NCBI GenBank assembly: GCA_017306865.1 | Contig: JAFKHH010000011.1 | Span: forward strand, 620,001-684,000 | Source: Filimonas sp. | Lineage (GTDB): Bacteria; Bacteroidota; Bacteroidia; Chitinophagales; Chitinophagaceae | DNA length: 64,000 nucleotides | Direction of reading: 5' to 3' | Shown: in pieces, positions 35,729-42,495 of the stretch | How the letters are laid out: the number at the start of each line of letters is the position of its first letter | Position numbering within the stretch: position 1 is the stretch's first letter | The notes under the pieces: model-generated | Told to the model about the DNA's origin: nothing | The model's database searches: none | The model's input: the letters and a program-made list of their open reading frames with translations, nothing else | Program-made: the position numbers and the translations under genes

Positions 35729-37153
35729 CTAATCCTCCCTGCTTCCATCCGCTGCCATTCTCACCATTTTAGGTGTGAACTTGGCTACTGTATCTACAAG
35801 AGATTGTTGTGCATCCATCACCATATTAATATCCTTATAAGCCATTGGCGCTTCATCAAGGCCCGCACCGATCAGAGTAACGCCGTTCTCTTTCAGGATC
35901 TGTTTCATCTCCTGTTTAGAAATGTTCTTGATCGCTGCGGTTCGGCTCATTTGTCTACCCGCACCGTGTGATGCTGAGTTGATTGCGCCCATTTCACCTT
36001 TACCACGTACCAGGAAACCCGGAGCGGTCATAGAGCCTGGGATAATACCCATTACATCCTTACCTGCTGGTGTTGCCCCTTTTCTATGCACGATCACCTC
36101 TTCGCCGTTCCATATTTCTTTCCACGCAAAGTTATGATGGTTCTCTACGCGTGCCAGCACTGTACCGCCAATAGCTGCTACCAGTTTCTGATGGATCACT
36201 TCATGGCAGGCAGACGCATAATCGCCCGCAAGATTCATCGCCAGCCAGTATTCCTGTCCCTCTGCAGAATCCATATCCAGGTAAGCAAGGTTCTTCGCTT
36301 CGTCCGGCAGTTTACATACATCCTTTGCAATCTTTGTGTAATGCCCGGCAATAGTAGCACCTAACCCACGCGAACCAGAGTGTGATAACAAGGCAACGTA
36401 CTTACCCGCATTAATATTCAATGCTTCATCACGCTGTGCAAATTCTATAATACCCCATTCTACAAAGTGGTTACCACCACCGGAAGAACCTAATTGCGTA
36501 TATGCTTTATCATGTAGTTGTTTGATGAAAGGCGTCATGTTAAACACATTGCTTTCCAATACTGCGTGATCGGACTTAAATCTTCCGTGAAAACCTGCGC
36601 CTGCGCCAAATTGTGTTTGTGCGATCAGTTCACGTTTATATTTTGCTTCGTTTGCATAGAAGTGTTCTTCTGGTATATCAAACACGGTTAACGCCATACG
36701 GCAACCAATATCTACACCTACACCATAAGGGATAATAGCATTCTTGGTAGCCAATACGCCACCTATCGGCAAGCCATAACCTTGGTGCGCATCAGGCATT
36801 AAAGCGCCTGCCACTGTTACAGGCAACTTCATTGCTGTAGACATTTGTTTTCTTGCGCCTTCTTCTATATGGTCAGCGCCGTATATGGCATACGCATTTG
36901 CCGAAGTACGCAATGCTATGGTAGTATCAGTAGGTTTATTTGCTTCTTCGATCATGGCTGTAGCCAGTGGTGTTAATACTTCATCGTCCAGGAAGCTCTC
37001 CGGGTAATTCTTCACTTTTTTTAGTAAAGCCATTACATCTTCTTTTTCTGCACCGATCAGCAAGCGTTCTGCAGCCTGTAAGGCAATACCCAGAATTATG
37101 CCTTCTGTATAACCTGCATGTAATAATTCTTCACCGTTTATTTTCTGTTTCAT
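35729..37153 (-). CDS. rtcB: RNA-splicing ligase RtcB
   Basis: GTP- and manganese-dependent RNA ligase that joins 3'-phosphate or 2',3'-cyclic-phosphate ends to 5'-OH ends. Family motifs are complete: MPDAHQGYGLPIGGVLA (H123), GVDIGCRM (D148, C151), GGGNHFVEW (N229, H230), LSHSGSRG (H258), HRKGATPAG, and SASHGAGR with the His that is guanylylated (H396). Length 474 aa is normal. Neither RtcA nor archease is encoded nearby. It is the last gene of a same-strand set with two RlaP-type genes and an S24-like gene, but has its own promoter with the shared operator (37201-37227), 48 nt before the ATG. RNA-end healing after ribotoxin or stress cleavage is the expected job. Confidence 0.97.
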   Translation of the reverse strand: MKQKINGEELLHAGYTEGIILGIALQAAERLLIGAEKEDVMALLKKVKNYPESFLDDEVLTPLATAMIEEANKPTDTTIALRTSANAYAIYGADHIEEGARKQMSTAMKLPVTVAGALMPDAHQGYGLPIGGVLATKNAIIPYGVGVDIGCRMALTVFDIPEEHFYANEAKYKRELIAQTQFGAGAGFHGRFKSDHAVLESNVFNMTPFIKQLHDKAYTQLGSSGGGNHFVEWGIIEFAQRDEALNINAGKYVALLSHSGSRGLGATIAGHYTKIAKDVCKLPDEAKNLAYLDMDSAEGQEYWLAMNLAGDYASACHEVIHQKLVAAIGGTVLARVENHHNFAWKEIWNGEEVIVHRKGATPAGKDVMGIIPGSMTAPGFLVRGKGEMGAINSASHGAGRQMSRTAAIKNISKQEMKQILKENGVTLIGAGLDEAPMAYKDINMVMDAQQSLVDTVAKFTPKMVRMAADGSRED

Positions 37154-37186
37154 AGTTTAGTTGTCAGTGTTTTCTGCTTGACGATA

Positions 37187-37227
37187 CAAATATTGTTTGA
37201 TATGTGCGCAGCATACTTGCGTAGATA
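37187..37227 (-). promoter_or_regulatory. rtcB promoter with WYL-regulon operator
   Basis: In plus orientation the site is TATGTGCGCA (37201-37210), 7 nt, TGCGTAGATA (37218-37227). On the minus strand, 10 nt after the site, comes TTTG (37190-37187), the core of the Bacteroidota -7 box, with an A two positions before the central dinucleotide. The same geometry occurs at 39883-39923, 40729-40769 and 40855-40894. Binding by the WYL protein at 40916 is inference. Confidence 0.75.
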
Positions 37228-37369
37228 AGAAAAATTTCACGCAAAGTCGGAAAGTATCGCAAAGAACGCAAAGGTTGCCACAAAGACGCTAAGACACAAA
37301 GGAACGCCAAGAAGCCGCTATGCGGCAAGATCCTCCGCTTCGATCATCTCAAATTTTAAATCTCAAATC
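37228..37369. repeat. GCAAAG and TTTGAGAT repeats between rlaP-like gene and rtcB
   Basis: 37231-37274 continues the operator region without a break as AAATTTCACGCAAAGTCGG and further GCAAAG units. 37201-37274 matches 39897-39970 with two differences, so the promoter region and its repeat were duplicated together. A TTTGAGAT copy lies at 37344-37376, running into the end of the next gene. Confidence 0.75.
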
Positions 37370-38431
37370 TCAAATCCGATATAATTCCTTCCGCATTTTC
37401 ACCAATAGTTGCTCTATCGCATCATGATCCGGCGTGTCTGGTAAAGAAGAATTTGTATATGCAAGTTCTATCTCTTCCAGCATAGTGTCAGATAATTGTA
37501 GTAATTCATCATAGTCCAATTTTCCAGCTTTTATATCCAACAGTTCTGCTCGGTTCTGCCTGCGTACTTCTATTTTTCCTGTCAAGGCTATTTCCTTTGC
37601 CATTTGCAAGAGGCGGATCGTGTGCATCATGTTCTTCGCGTCATAATCTTTGCCATGTGCTTTGTTGCCCAGGTAACGCGTTTCGTTTCTTTTTTCCACC
37701 CATTCCCAATATTCACGATATTCTTTGCAATAAGATGAGTACGATTCAAGATTAAAAAATACAAGTGCTCTTAATTGTTCTCCTGCTGGCATAGATGACA
37801 GTGAAACCTCATTGGCAATATCACTGCTTTGTATGCCACTGTAGTTTAGCTTGCCTTTCTCATCATAATACAATGCAAACAAACCTTTGGTATGTGATAT
37901 TTTGCTTAACCCGCAGTTCTCCTGTATCATGTCATTTCGTTGTAACCACTCTTTTAGTGGAGTGGAAGTAGCACCTTCTATCGTAAAACAAAAGTCCAGT
38001 ACAGATTTACGTTCTTTCTCCATTGGGTTTACGATCTTTTTATTCAAACCGCGGGCTTTCTTTATTTGTGAAGCTGCATAACCTGCAAATGTTTCCTTGC
38101 ATAGTTTCGATAAGAAATACGCAGGGTTAATACGCTCCATGATCGGATGCCTGTATAATACACAATCAGCAGGCGTAGCCAGCAGTTCCAGGATGTTTGG
38201 ATTATTCTTTCCAAGCAATTCTATAAAACGCCCTAATTCATAATATACTTCATCATTCGTTTCATTATTTACCTGCGGCACATACTTCAAACCGTAAAAC
38301 TGTTCTTTGGGTATATAATATACGCCCTTTATGTCTGTGTCAGATGTAGCAGTGTTCAAGCCATACGCCTTACTGCCACTGATACATTCCAGCAGTAACA
38401 AATTTTTCTCTTTTAAGTCCTGTATGGTCAT
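37370..38431 (-). CDS. RlaP-type RNA-repair nucleotidyltransferase (1)
   Basis: DNA polymerase beta-fold nucleotidyltransferase of the RlaP group (COG3541-like). The N-terminal catalytic motif is ISGSKAYGLNTATSDTDIKGVY (G19-S20; metal-binding D31 and D33), followed by an all-helical C-terminal domain with HGKDYDAKNMMHTIRLLQMAKEI, a signature of this group. Burroughs and Aravind named RlaP for its association with RtcB ligases and proposed that it adds nucleotides to or modifies broken RNA ends. Starts 45 nt after the stop of a second RlaP-type gene, so the two are very likely co-transcribed. Full length (353 aa). Confidence 0.88.
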   Translation of the reverse strand: MTIQDLKEKNLLLLECISGSKAYGLNTATSDTDIKGVYYIPKEQFYGLKYVPQVNNETNDEVYYELGRFIELLGKNNPNILELLATPADCVLYRHPIMERINPAYFLSKLCKETFAGYAASQIKKARGLNKKIVNPMEKERKSVLDFCFTIEGATSTPLKEWLQRNDMIQENCGLSKISHTKGLFALYYDEKGKLNYSGIQSSDIANEVSLSSMPAGEQLRALVFFNLESYSSYCKEYREYWEWVEKRNETRYLGNKAHGKDYDAKNMMHTIRLLQMAKEIALTGKIEVRRQNRAELLDIKAGKLDYDELLQLSDTMLEEIELAYTNSSLPDTPDHDAIEQLLVKMRKELYRI

Positions 38432-38476
38432 ATACTGTTTATTGGAGGATAAAACAGTAAAGTACAGAATCTTCTT

Positions 38477-39235
38477 CTATGCTTTACCTGTTATTGTTTG
38501 TATAAAGAAACTATCCAACTGTTTCTTGTCGAATAAATCTTTCGGATAGCTTGCCGATTCACCTTCGCAACGTGCAAATTCCGCTTCTATAAACTGTTTC
38601 AAGGCCGGGTCTATACGTATCATGAAACTTTCCGGAGCAGTCGCTTTCCTGGCTATCAGTTCTGTTATGGCAGCACGCATATCTGCCGGAAGCAATGGCA
38701 TCAGTGCATCTATTGTCATTGGCGCTATGCTATTTCTTTCTACACACCATTTCGCTGCCAGTAAAGGACGCAATACATAAAAGAGCTTTTTTATTTTTAT
38801 TTCATCATCGCCTGTTATGGTTTCCAATGCGCCTTTTGCTATGCCTAAATAATGATGCGTATTGCTTCGCCTGCTAAAGTAATGATTGCTCAGTTCCCAT
38901 AGTGATTGCCTGAAGCCCACCGCTTCGCGGTATATGATAGGAGACTGTAACCATTCAAACGGCGTTGTATTGCTCTTTCGCATTAGCTGCAATACTTTGC
39001 GCAGATCCCAGCCATAGATATCCAGCTCATCGTTTATAGGAAAACTCAGGTTGTCATCTGGTTGAAAGATAGATAAATAACTATCGTACGGCCTTATATA
39101 AATAAACCGAACATCATAGTCGCTATCCGGTGAAGCAAACTGCCAGCCACGGCTGCCACTCTCGCATGCGTACAATATCTGTATGCCATGCTCTCGTTCT
39201 ATTTCATTTAGTTTGTTAAGTATAGAGTTTGTCAT
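38477..39235 (-). CDS. RlaP-type RNA-repair nucleotidyltransferase (2)
   Basis: Second member of the RlaP/COG3541 group, diverged from its neighbour. Catalytic motif CESGSRGWQFASPDSDYDVRFIY (G27-S28; D39 and D41 counting from the ATG at 39235). LFYVLRPLLAAKWCVERN lies in the helical C-terminal part. The frame continues to a GTG at 39265, but that stretch is a TTGTG microsatellite, so I start at 39235 (MTNSILNKL; 252 aa). No operator is visible directly upstream. It is probably expressed from the promoter at 39883-39923 through the 158-aa gene. Two RlaP paralogues side by side suggest different RNA ends or cofactors. Confidence 0.88.
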   Translation of the reverse strand: MTNSILNKLNEIEREHGIQILYACESGSRGWQFASPDSDYDVRFIYIRPYDSYLSIFQPDDNLSFPINDELDIYGWDLRKVLQLMRKSNTTPFEWLQSPIIYREAVGFRQSLWELSNHYFSRRSNTHHYLGIAKGALETITGDDEIKIKKLFYVLRPLLAAKWCVERNSIAPMTIDALMPLLPADMRAAITELIARKATAPESFMIRIDPALKQFIEAEFARCEGESASYPKDLFDKKQLDSFFIQTITGKA

Positions 39236-39386
39236 TGTTGTGTTGTGTTGTGTTGAATGTTTCACGCAAAGCCGGAAAGTGTCGCAAAGAACGAAAAGGG
39301 AGTTGTGAGTGGTCAGTTGTGAGTAACCCCCTTACGATTCACGATCATCCCTGCGTAACTCTACGTTTCCCCGTCTCTGCGGTAAA
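39236..39386. repeat. Short repeats inside the RNA-repair gene set
   Basis: TTGTG microsatellite (39236-39254), TTTCACGCAAAGCCGG unit (39261-39290), GTGAGTGGTCAGTTGTGAG (39304-39322), TTACGATTCACGATC (39331-39345), and CTGCGTAACTCTACG to GTCTCTGCGGTAAA (39350-39388). None carries an operator half-site. Confidence 0.6.
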
Positions 39387-39863
39387 TTAATAAAGCCGCT
39401 CTGCTCTCTTTACCAGCCTTAGTAGATTCATGTATTGCTCATATGGGAACTCATGCGCTGTCCATTTCTCTTTATAGCCTTTCACACCATAAGTAATATA
39501 AATATGCTCCAGGATCAATTTCACTTTTTTTGCAAATTTAAGTAGCGGGCAAGTGGCGCTACAAACAATTGTAAACTTATCTTCAGCATACATGCCCCAG
39601 CTTGCCCAGTCATTAAACCATTTTACCTGTATGTCTAACATGCCGTTGCCTATGTTTGTTAAAACCATTTCATGTTCACCAGGTTCATCCATGAAAATGA
39701 CGGAAGTGTTTTTAGCAGTTCCATCCAGCAGCCTGTTTGTTGCATTCGTTAGCTGTTCAAGCGTATCGTGTAAATAAGAAACTGCCATTGTTGCTTTTTG
39801 TTCACCCTCTTCCAGTGTTGCAACAGCCCAGCCTGCATTTTCTAATATGTATTCAAATTTCAT
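39387..39863 (-). CDS. Unknown protein of the RNA-repair locus (158 aa)
   Basis: Soluble alpha/beta protein without signal peptide or recognised motif. Segments: KFEYILENAGWAVATLEEGEQKA, HDTLEQLTNATNRLL, VIFMDEPGEHEMVLTNIG, FNDWASWGMYAEDKFTIV, and a helical end PLLKFAKKVKLILEHIYITYGV ... PYEQYMNLLRLVKRAERLY. The order of strands then helices resembles small immunity- or adaptor-type proteins, but I do not recognise a family. It has a strong Shine-Dalgarno (AAAGGAGGT, 39845-39859 region), rare here, and its promoter has the WYL-regulon operator. First gene of the unit that leads into both RlaP-type genes, so it is expected to work with RNA repair. Confidence 0.75.
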   Translation of the reverse strand: MKFEYILENAGWAVATLEEGEQKATMAVSYLHDTLEQLTNATNRLLDGTAKNTSVIFMDEPGEHEMVLTNIGNGMLDIQVKWFNDWASWGMYAEDKFTIVCSATCPLLKFAKKVKLILEHIYITYGVKGYKEKWTAHEFPYEQYMNLLRLVKRAERLY

Positions 39864-39882
39864 GGTGACCTCCTTTTGTTTA

Positions 39883-39923
39883 CAAAGGTTGTCTGCTATG
39901 TGCGCAACATACTTGCGTAGATA
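39883..39923 (-). promoter_or_regulatory. Promoter with WYL-regulon operator, 158-aa gene/RlaP unit
   Basis: TATGTGCGCA (39897-39906), 7 nt, TGCGTAGATA (39914-39923) in plus orientation. On the minus strand TTTG (39886-39883) follows exactly 10 nt after the operator, and the ATG lies 34 nt from the operator edge. Differs from the rtcB site at one position. Confidence 0.75.
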
Positions 39924-40178
39924 AGAAAAATTTCACGCAAAGTCGGAAAGTATCGCAAAGAGCGCAAAGGAGACGCAGAGAACGCAAAGATTGCCACCAA
40001 GGCTCCAAGGTACAAAGAAGCACCAAGAAGCCGCTATACGGCTTTTCTATGTTCTCTTGAGTGAATCAAATTTTGCAATTGCAAAACCGTTTACACATTT
40101 TCTATGTGGCTATGTATCTATGCTTCTATGTGTTTAGCCCTCTCCGCTTCAATCATCTCAAATCTCAAATTATAAATT
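39924..40178. repeat. Repeat island, duplicated partner of 37228-37369
   Basis: GCAAAG units (39931-40000), then CACCAAGAAGCCGCTATACGGC (about 40020-40043; matched at 37305-37326), CTATGTTCTCTTGAG and CTATGTGGCTATG units (40046-40135), and a TTTGAGAT copy (40154-40186) running into the S24-like gene end. Confidence 0.7.
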
Positions 40179-40499
40179 TCAAATCCGATAAATCACCTTA
40201 TTCTGAAATTCACCTTCCATCACACGGCCATAGATGATCTTTGTCCAGCCGTTTTCGTATCCATGATTATTGGCTATCAGGTAGCCTTTATTGGCGTCAT
40301 GTTTTATGATCTTATGCGCATCTATGTATTTGCCTTTTACTTTGCAGAATACAATATTGCCGATCTCATAAGTTGTAGCTTTTTCAAATGTTAGCAAACT
40401 GCCGCTTTTCAAAATGGGTAGCATCGAATTTCCAAAGGCTTTCATCCTCCCTGTTCCGGCCGTTTCCAATTCCTGTTTCAGCCTTTCAAATTTGTTCAT
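40179..40499 (-). CDS. S24/LexA-like peptidase-domain protein without DNA-binding domain (106 aa)
   Basis: A single LexA/S24-type beta-domain: GRMKAFGNSMLPILKSGSLLTF carries the catalytic Ser (S25, as in the GxSM motif) and DAHKII the catalytic Lys (K63). ENGWTKIIYGRV near the end fits the last strands of the fold. The usual N-terminal helix-turn-helix is missing; only about 18 residues precede the domain. It lies 20 nt downstream of the 3' end of the tRNA-like RNA on the same strand, with no promoter between, so the RNA is either its leader or is cut from a shared transcript. A processing protease, a sensor, or a structural binder are all possible. Confidence 0.82.
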   Translation of the reverse strand: MNKFERLKQELETAGTGRMKAFGNSMLPILKSGSLLTFEKATTYEIGNIVFCKVKGKYIDAHKIIKHDANKGYLIANNHGYENGWTKIIYGRVMEGEFQNKVIYRI

Positions 40500-40518
40500 G
40501 TTTTTTATTTTAATTCTG

Positions 40519-40711
40519 TTCTCCCGGTGAGGCTCGAACTCACATTCCCCTTACAGGGCAGTACGGTTATAAATACGCTTCCCTACTATGTGTTACCGTT
40601 TCGGTGCATCTGTAAAATGTACCTATAACATCGCAAAGACATTACAGGGATACCATACACTCCGCCAAAGCTAATTTTACAGCGGGCATTATTCCATTAT
40701 GCTACGGAAGC
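40519..40711 (-). ncRNA. tRNA-like RNA with anticodon arm replaced by a 142-nt structured insert
   Basis: Read on the minus strand. Acceptor: 5' GCTTCCG (40711-40705) with 3' CGGGAGA (40526-40520), six pairs plus a G1-A72 mismatch, discriminator A at 40519. U8-A9 link (40704-40703). D arm: GCAT, 9-nt loop AATGGAATA with G18-G19, ATGC (40702-40686). T arm: GTGAG, TTCGAGC, CTCAC (40543-40527). Elbow contacts all present: U8-A14, A15-U48, G18-U55, G19-C56, U54-A58, G53-C61. Instead of an anticodon arm there are 142 nt (40685-40544) with a 9-bp stem CTGTAAAAT (40682-40674) / ATTTTACAG (40618-40610), inside it an 11-bp hairpin (40648-40622), and a small CCCT/AGGG hairpin (40558-40548) before the T arm. 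The promoter -7 box lies about 18 nt upstream, giving a leader of about 11 nt. Resembles the tRNA mimicry of bacterial Y RNAs, but the architecture is distinct. Confidence 0.82.
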
Positions 40712-40728
40712 AAATTATCATCACAAAG

Positions 40729-40769
40729 CAAAGATGCTCCCTCCACTACGCAGCCAACCTGCGCAGTAA
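40729..40769 (-). promoter_or_regulatory. Promoter with WYL-regulon operator, tRNA-like RNA/S24 unit
   Basis: Core TACGCA (40747-40752), 7 nt, TGCGCAGTAA (40760-40769) in plus orientation. On the minus strand TTTG (40732-40729) follows exactly 10 nt after the 10-7-10 window. The outer half-site bases are more diverged than at the other three sites, so it may be the weakest. Confidence 0.65.
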
Positions 40770-40854
40770 AAAAGTTTTATGTAGTTTTTTATTTTAATCT
40801 TGATTTCCATTGTGTTAAATGGAAAATATTTTTTGAGAAAAAGAGTGGAAAACT

Positions 40855-40894
40855 ATCTGCGCAGCTCCATTGCGCAGATAATGAAATATATTTA
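40855..40894 (+). promoter_or_regulatory. Promoter with WYL-regulon operator, WYL gene (autoregulation)
   Basis: Perfect inverted repeat TATCTGCGCA (40855-40864), 7 nt, TGCGCAGATA (40871-40880). Ten nt later TTTA (40891-40894) forms the -7 box TATATTTA. The WYL start codon lies 22 nt further on. Best-conserved of the four sites, as expected for the regulator's own operator. Confidence 0.75.
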
Positions 40895-40915
40895 GGCTCT
40901 AATAAGAGAAAACCT

Positions 40916-41929
40916 ATGTCAATAAACAAGCTCGCCCTGATCCGTTATAAAACGATAGACGATTGTTTGCGTAACCGAAGAAGGAAATGGACGCTGGACG
41001 ACCTGATTGAGAAAGTGTCTGATGTATTGTACGACCGGGAAGGCATAGCCAACGGTGTGAGCAAACGCACGATTCAGTCGGATATACAACTGATGCGTAG
41101 TGATAAATTGGGCTATAACGCACCGATTATTGTTTCAGAAAAGAAATATTATAGCTATGAAGATGCTGATTTCAGTATAACCACTACGCCTATAAATGAT
41201 GCAGACATGGCGAAGATGAAAGAAGTGGTAGGTGTGCTAAAGCATCTGAATGGGTTTAGCTACTTTGACGAAATGAGTGATATGATCGCCCGTTTGGAAA
41301 ATGATATTTATAAATCTACCCATAACGGTGGTAGCTATGTACAGTTTGAAAGTAACCATTTGCTAAAAGGGCTGGAGCATATAACGCCTTTGCACCAGGC
41401 TATTATGAACAAAACGGCATTGCTTATTAACTATAAGTCATTCAAGTCAAAAGACGTACAGCAAAACATTTATTTCCCATACCTGTTGAAGGAATACCGG
41501 AACCGTTGGTTCCTGATCGCAAAAAATAAAAAGGGCAAGCAATTGGTTACATTGGCGCTTGACCGTTTTGTTTCGTTTGAAGAAGCATCTAAGGAAAAAT
41601 TTGTGGAGTATAAAGGCGTAGATTTTGAACGCTACTTTGGTGAGTTGCTTGGTGTTACAAGAACAGAAGTCGACCGTCCACATAAAGTGACCCTGCATTT
41701 TACGCCCGATCATGCACCCTATGTAAAAACAAAACCGCTCCATGCATCGCAGCAAATAATGCGGGATGATGAAAATGGAATGATCATCCGTATAGACGTG
41801 ATCCTGAACTTTGAACTGGAGCGTGAGATCTTAGGTTTTGGAGAATGTGTAAAAGTACTGTCGCCGCGGTTGCTGGAAAAAAGGATAGCTAAGCGGTTGG
41901 GGAAAGCAGGGGAGCAATATGAGGGGTAA
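40916..41929 (+). CDS. WYL-domain transcriptional regulator of the RNA-repair locus
   Basis: N-terminal winged helix (about residues 1-85, RRRKWTLDDLIEKVSDVLYDREG and SKRTIQSDIQLMR as recognition region), then a WYL domain (about 145-235, HQAIMNKTALLINYKS, NIYFPYLLKEYRNRWFLIAKNKK, LALDRFVSFEEA) and a C-terminal WCX extension to 337 aa. WYL proteins bind nucleic-acid or nucleotide ligands and often control RNA-repair and defence genes. Transcribed divergently from the tRNA-like RNA/S24 unit, with operators facing both ways in the shared 204-nt gap. The sequence does not say whether it represses or activates; operators lying upstream of each -7 box (covering -35 to -20) would fit either. Confidence 0.92.
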   Translation: MSINKLALIRYKTIDDCLRNRRRKWTLDDLIEKVSDVLYDREGIANGVSKRTIQSDIQLMRSDKLGYNAPIIVSEKKYYSYEDADFSITTTPINDADMAKMKEVVGVLKHLNGFSYFDEMSDMIARLENDIYKSTHNGGSYVQFESNHLLKGLEHITPLHQAIMNKTALLINYKSFKSKDVQQNIYFPYLLKEYRNRWFLIAKNKKGKQLVTLALDRFVSFEEASKEKFVEYKGVDFERYFGELLGVTRTEVDRPHKVTLHFTPDHAPYVKTKPLHASQQIMRDDENGMIIRIDVILNFELEREILGFGECVKVLSPRLLEKRIAKRLGKAGEQYEG

Positions 41930-42151
41930 TTGTTGAATTGTTATATTGTTTAAGGTTGGATTGTTGTATAAAACATTGATAATATTAACATCATAACAAT
42001 TAAGCCATATAACAGTTTAGCCATTAAACCATGTAACCATTCAACCAAATAATAATTAAATTCAAAAATATTTCATTTTCTTGTCCGAAGTTCTGCTCAC
42101 TGTTCGTCATAAGGCTGATAACACATTATTTTAATTTTAAACTGAGCTGTT
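41930..42151. repeat. TTGAATGGTTA-type inverted repeat
   Basis: TTGTTGAATTGTTATATTG (41928-41955) and the complementary block ATAACAATTAAGCC ... AACCATGTAACCATTCAACC (41995-42045). Same family as 6445-6520. The last 100 nt are unique leader sequence. Confidence 0.6.
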
Positions 42152-42490
42152 ATGAAAAATTTTATGTTCATTTTCTCGCGTACATCTGACAGTAAAGACC
42201 TGTCACCGGAAGAAATGCAATCCAATATGCAGGAGTGGTTCGCATGGGTTGATAAGTTGAAAGCAGCAGGAGCCTACGTCTCCGGTGAGGCATTGCTGCC
42301 GGGTGGAAAAACAGTAAAAGGGAAGGGGCTGGTAACAGACGGGCCGTTTGCAGATAGTAAAGAAGCCGTAGGTGGTTACTTTATAGTAAAAGCCAAATCT
42401 ATTGAAGATGCCGCAGACATGGCCAAAGGCTGTCCAGACATGCCAATCGGCGGCATTGTAGAAGTAAGGGAAGTAATGGTATTTGAATAA
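42152..42490 (+). CDS. YCII/DGPF-domain protein
   Basis: Small dimeric ferredoxin-like-fold protein of the YCII family. Starts MKNFMFIFSRTSD; signature KGLVTDGPFADSKEAVGGYFIVKA, then AADMAKGCPDMPIGGIVEVREV. This variety is the standard partner of ECF42 sigma factors, and here the sigma gene starts 5 nt after its stop. Members may have hydrolase-like or sensory roles; the actual reaction is unknown. The pair is one transcription unit. Confidence 0.93.
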   Translation: MKNFMFIFSRTSDSKDLSPEEMQSNMQEWFAWVDKLKAAGAYVSGEALLPGGKTVKGKGLVTDGPFADSKEAVGGYFIVKAKSIEDAADMAKGCPDMPIGGIVEVREVMVFE

Positions 42491-42495
42491 ACCGC

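Noticed and set aside
3566-40178. CRISPR array among the repeat islands
   Set aside because: Units of 7-9 nt with no fixed spacers and no cas genes.
40519-40711. tmRNA (ssrA) as explanation of the tRNA-like RNA
   Set aside because: Too short, has a full D stem, lacks the G3-U70 alanine identity pair, and has no plausible tag frame; only chance mini-frames (ATG GTA TCC CTG TAA) are present.
40519-40711. Ordinary tRNA gene with an intron in the anticodon loop
   Set aside because: No anticodon stem can be closed with the bases next to the T arm; the 5' half has only local partners. Kept as a minor alternative in the finding.
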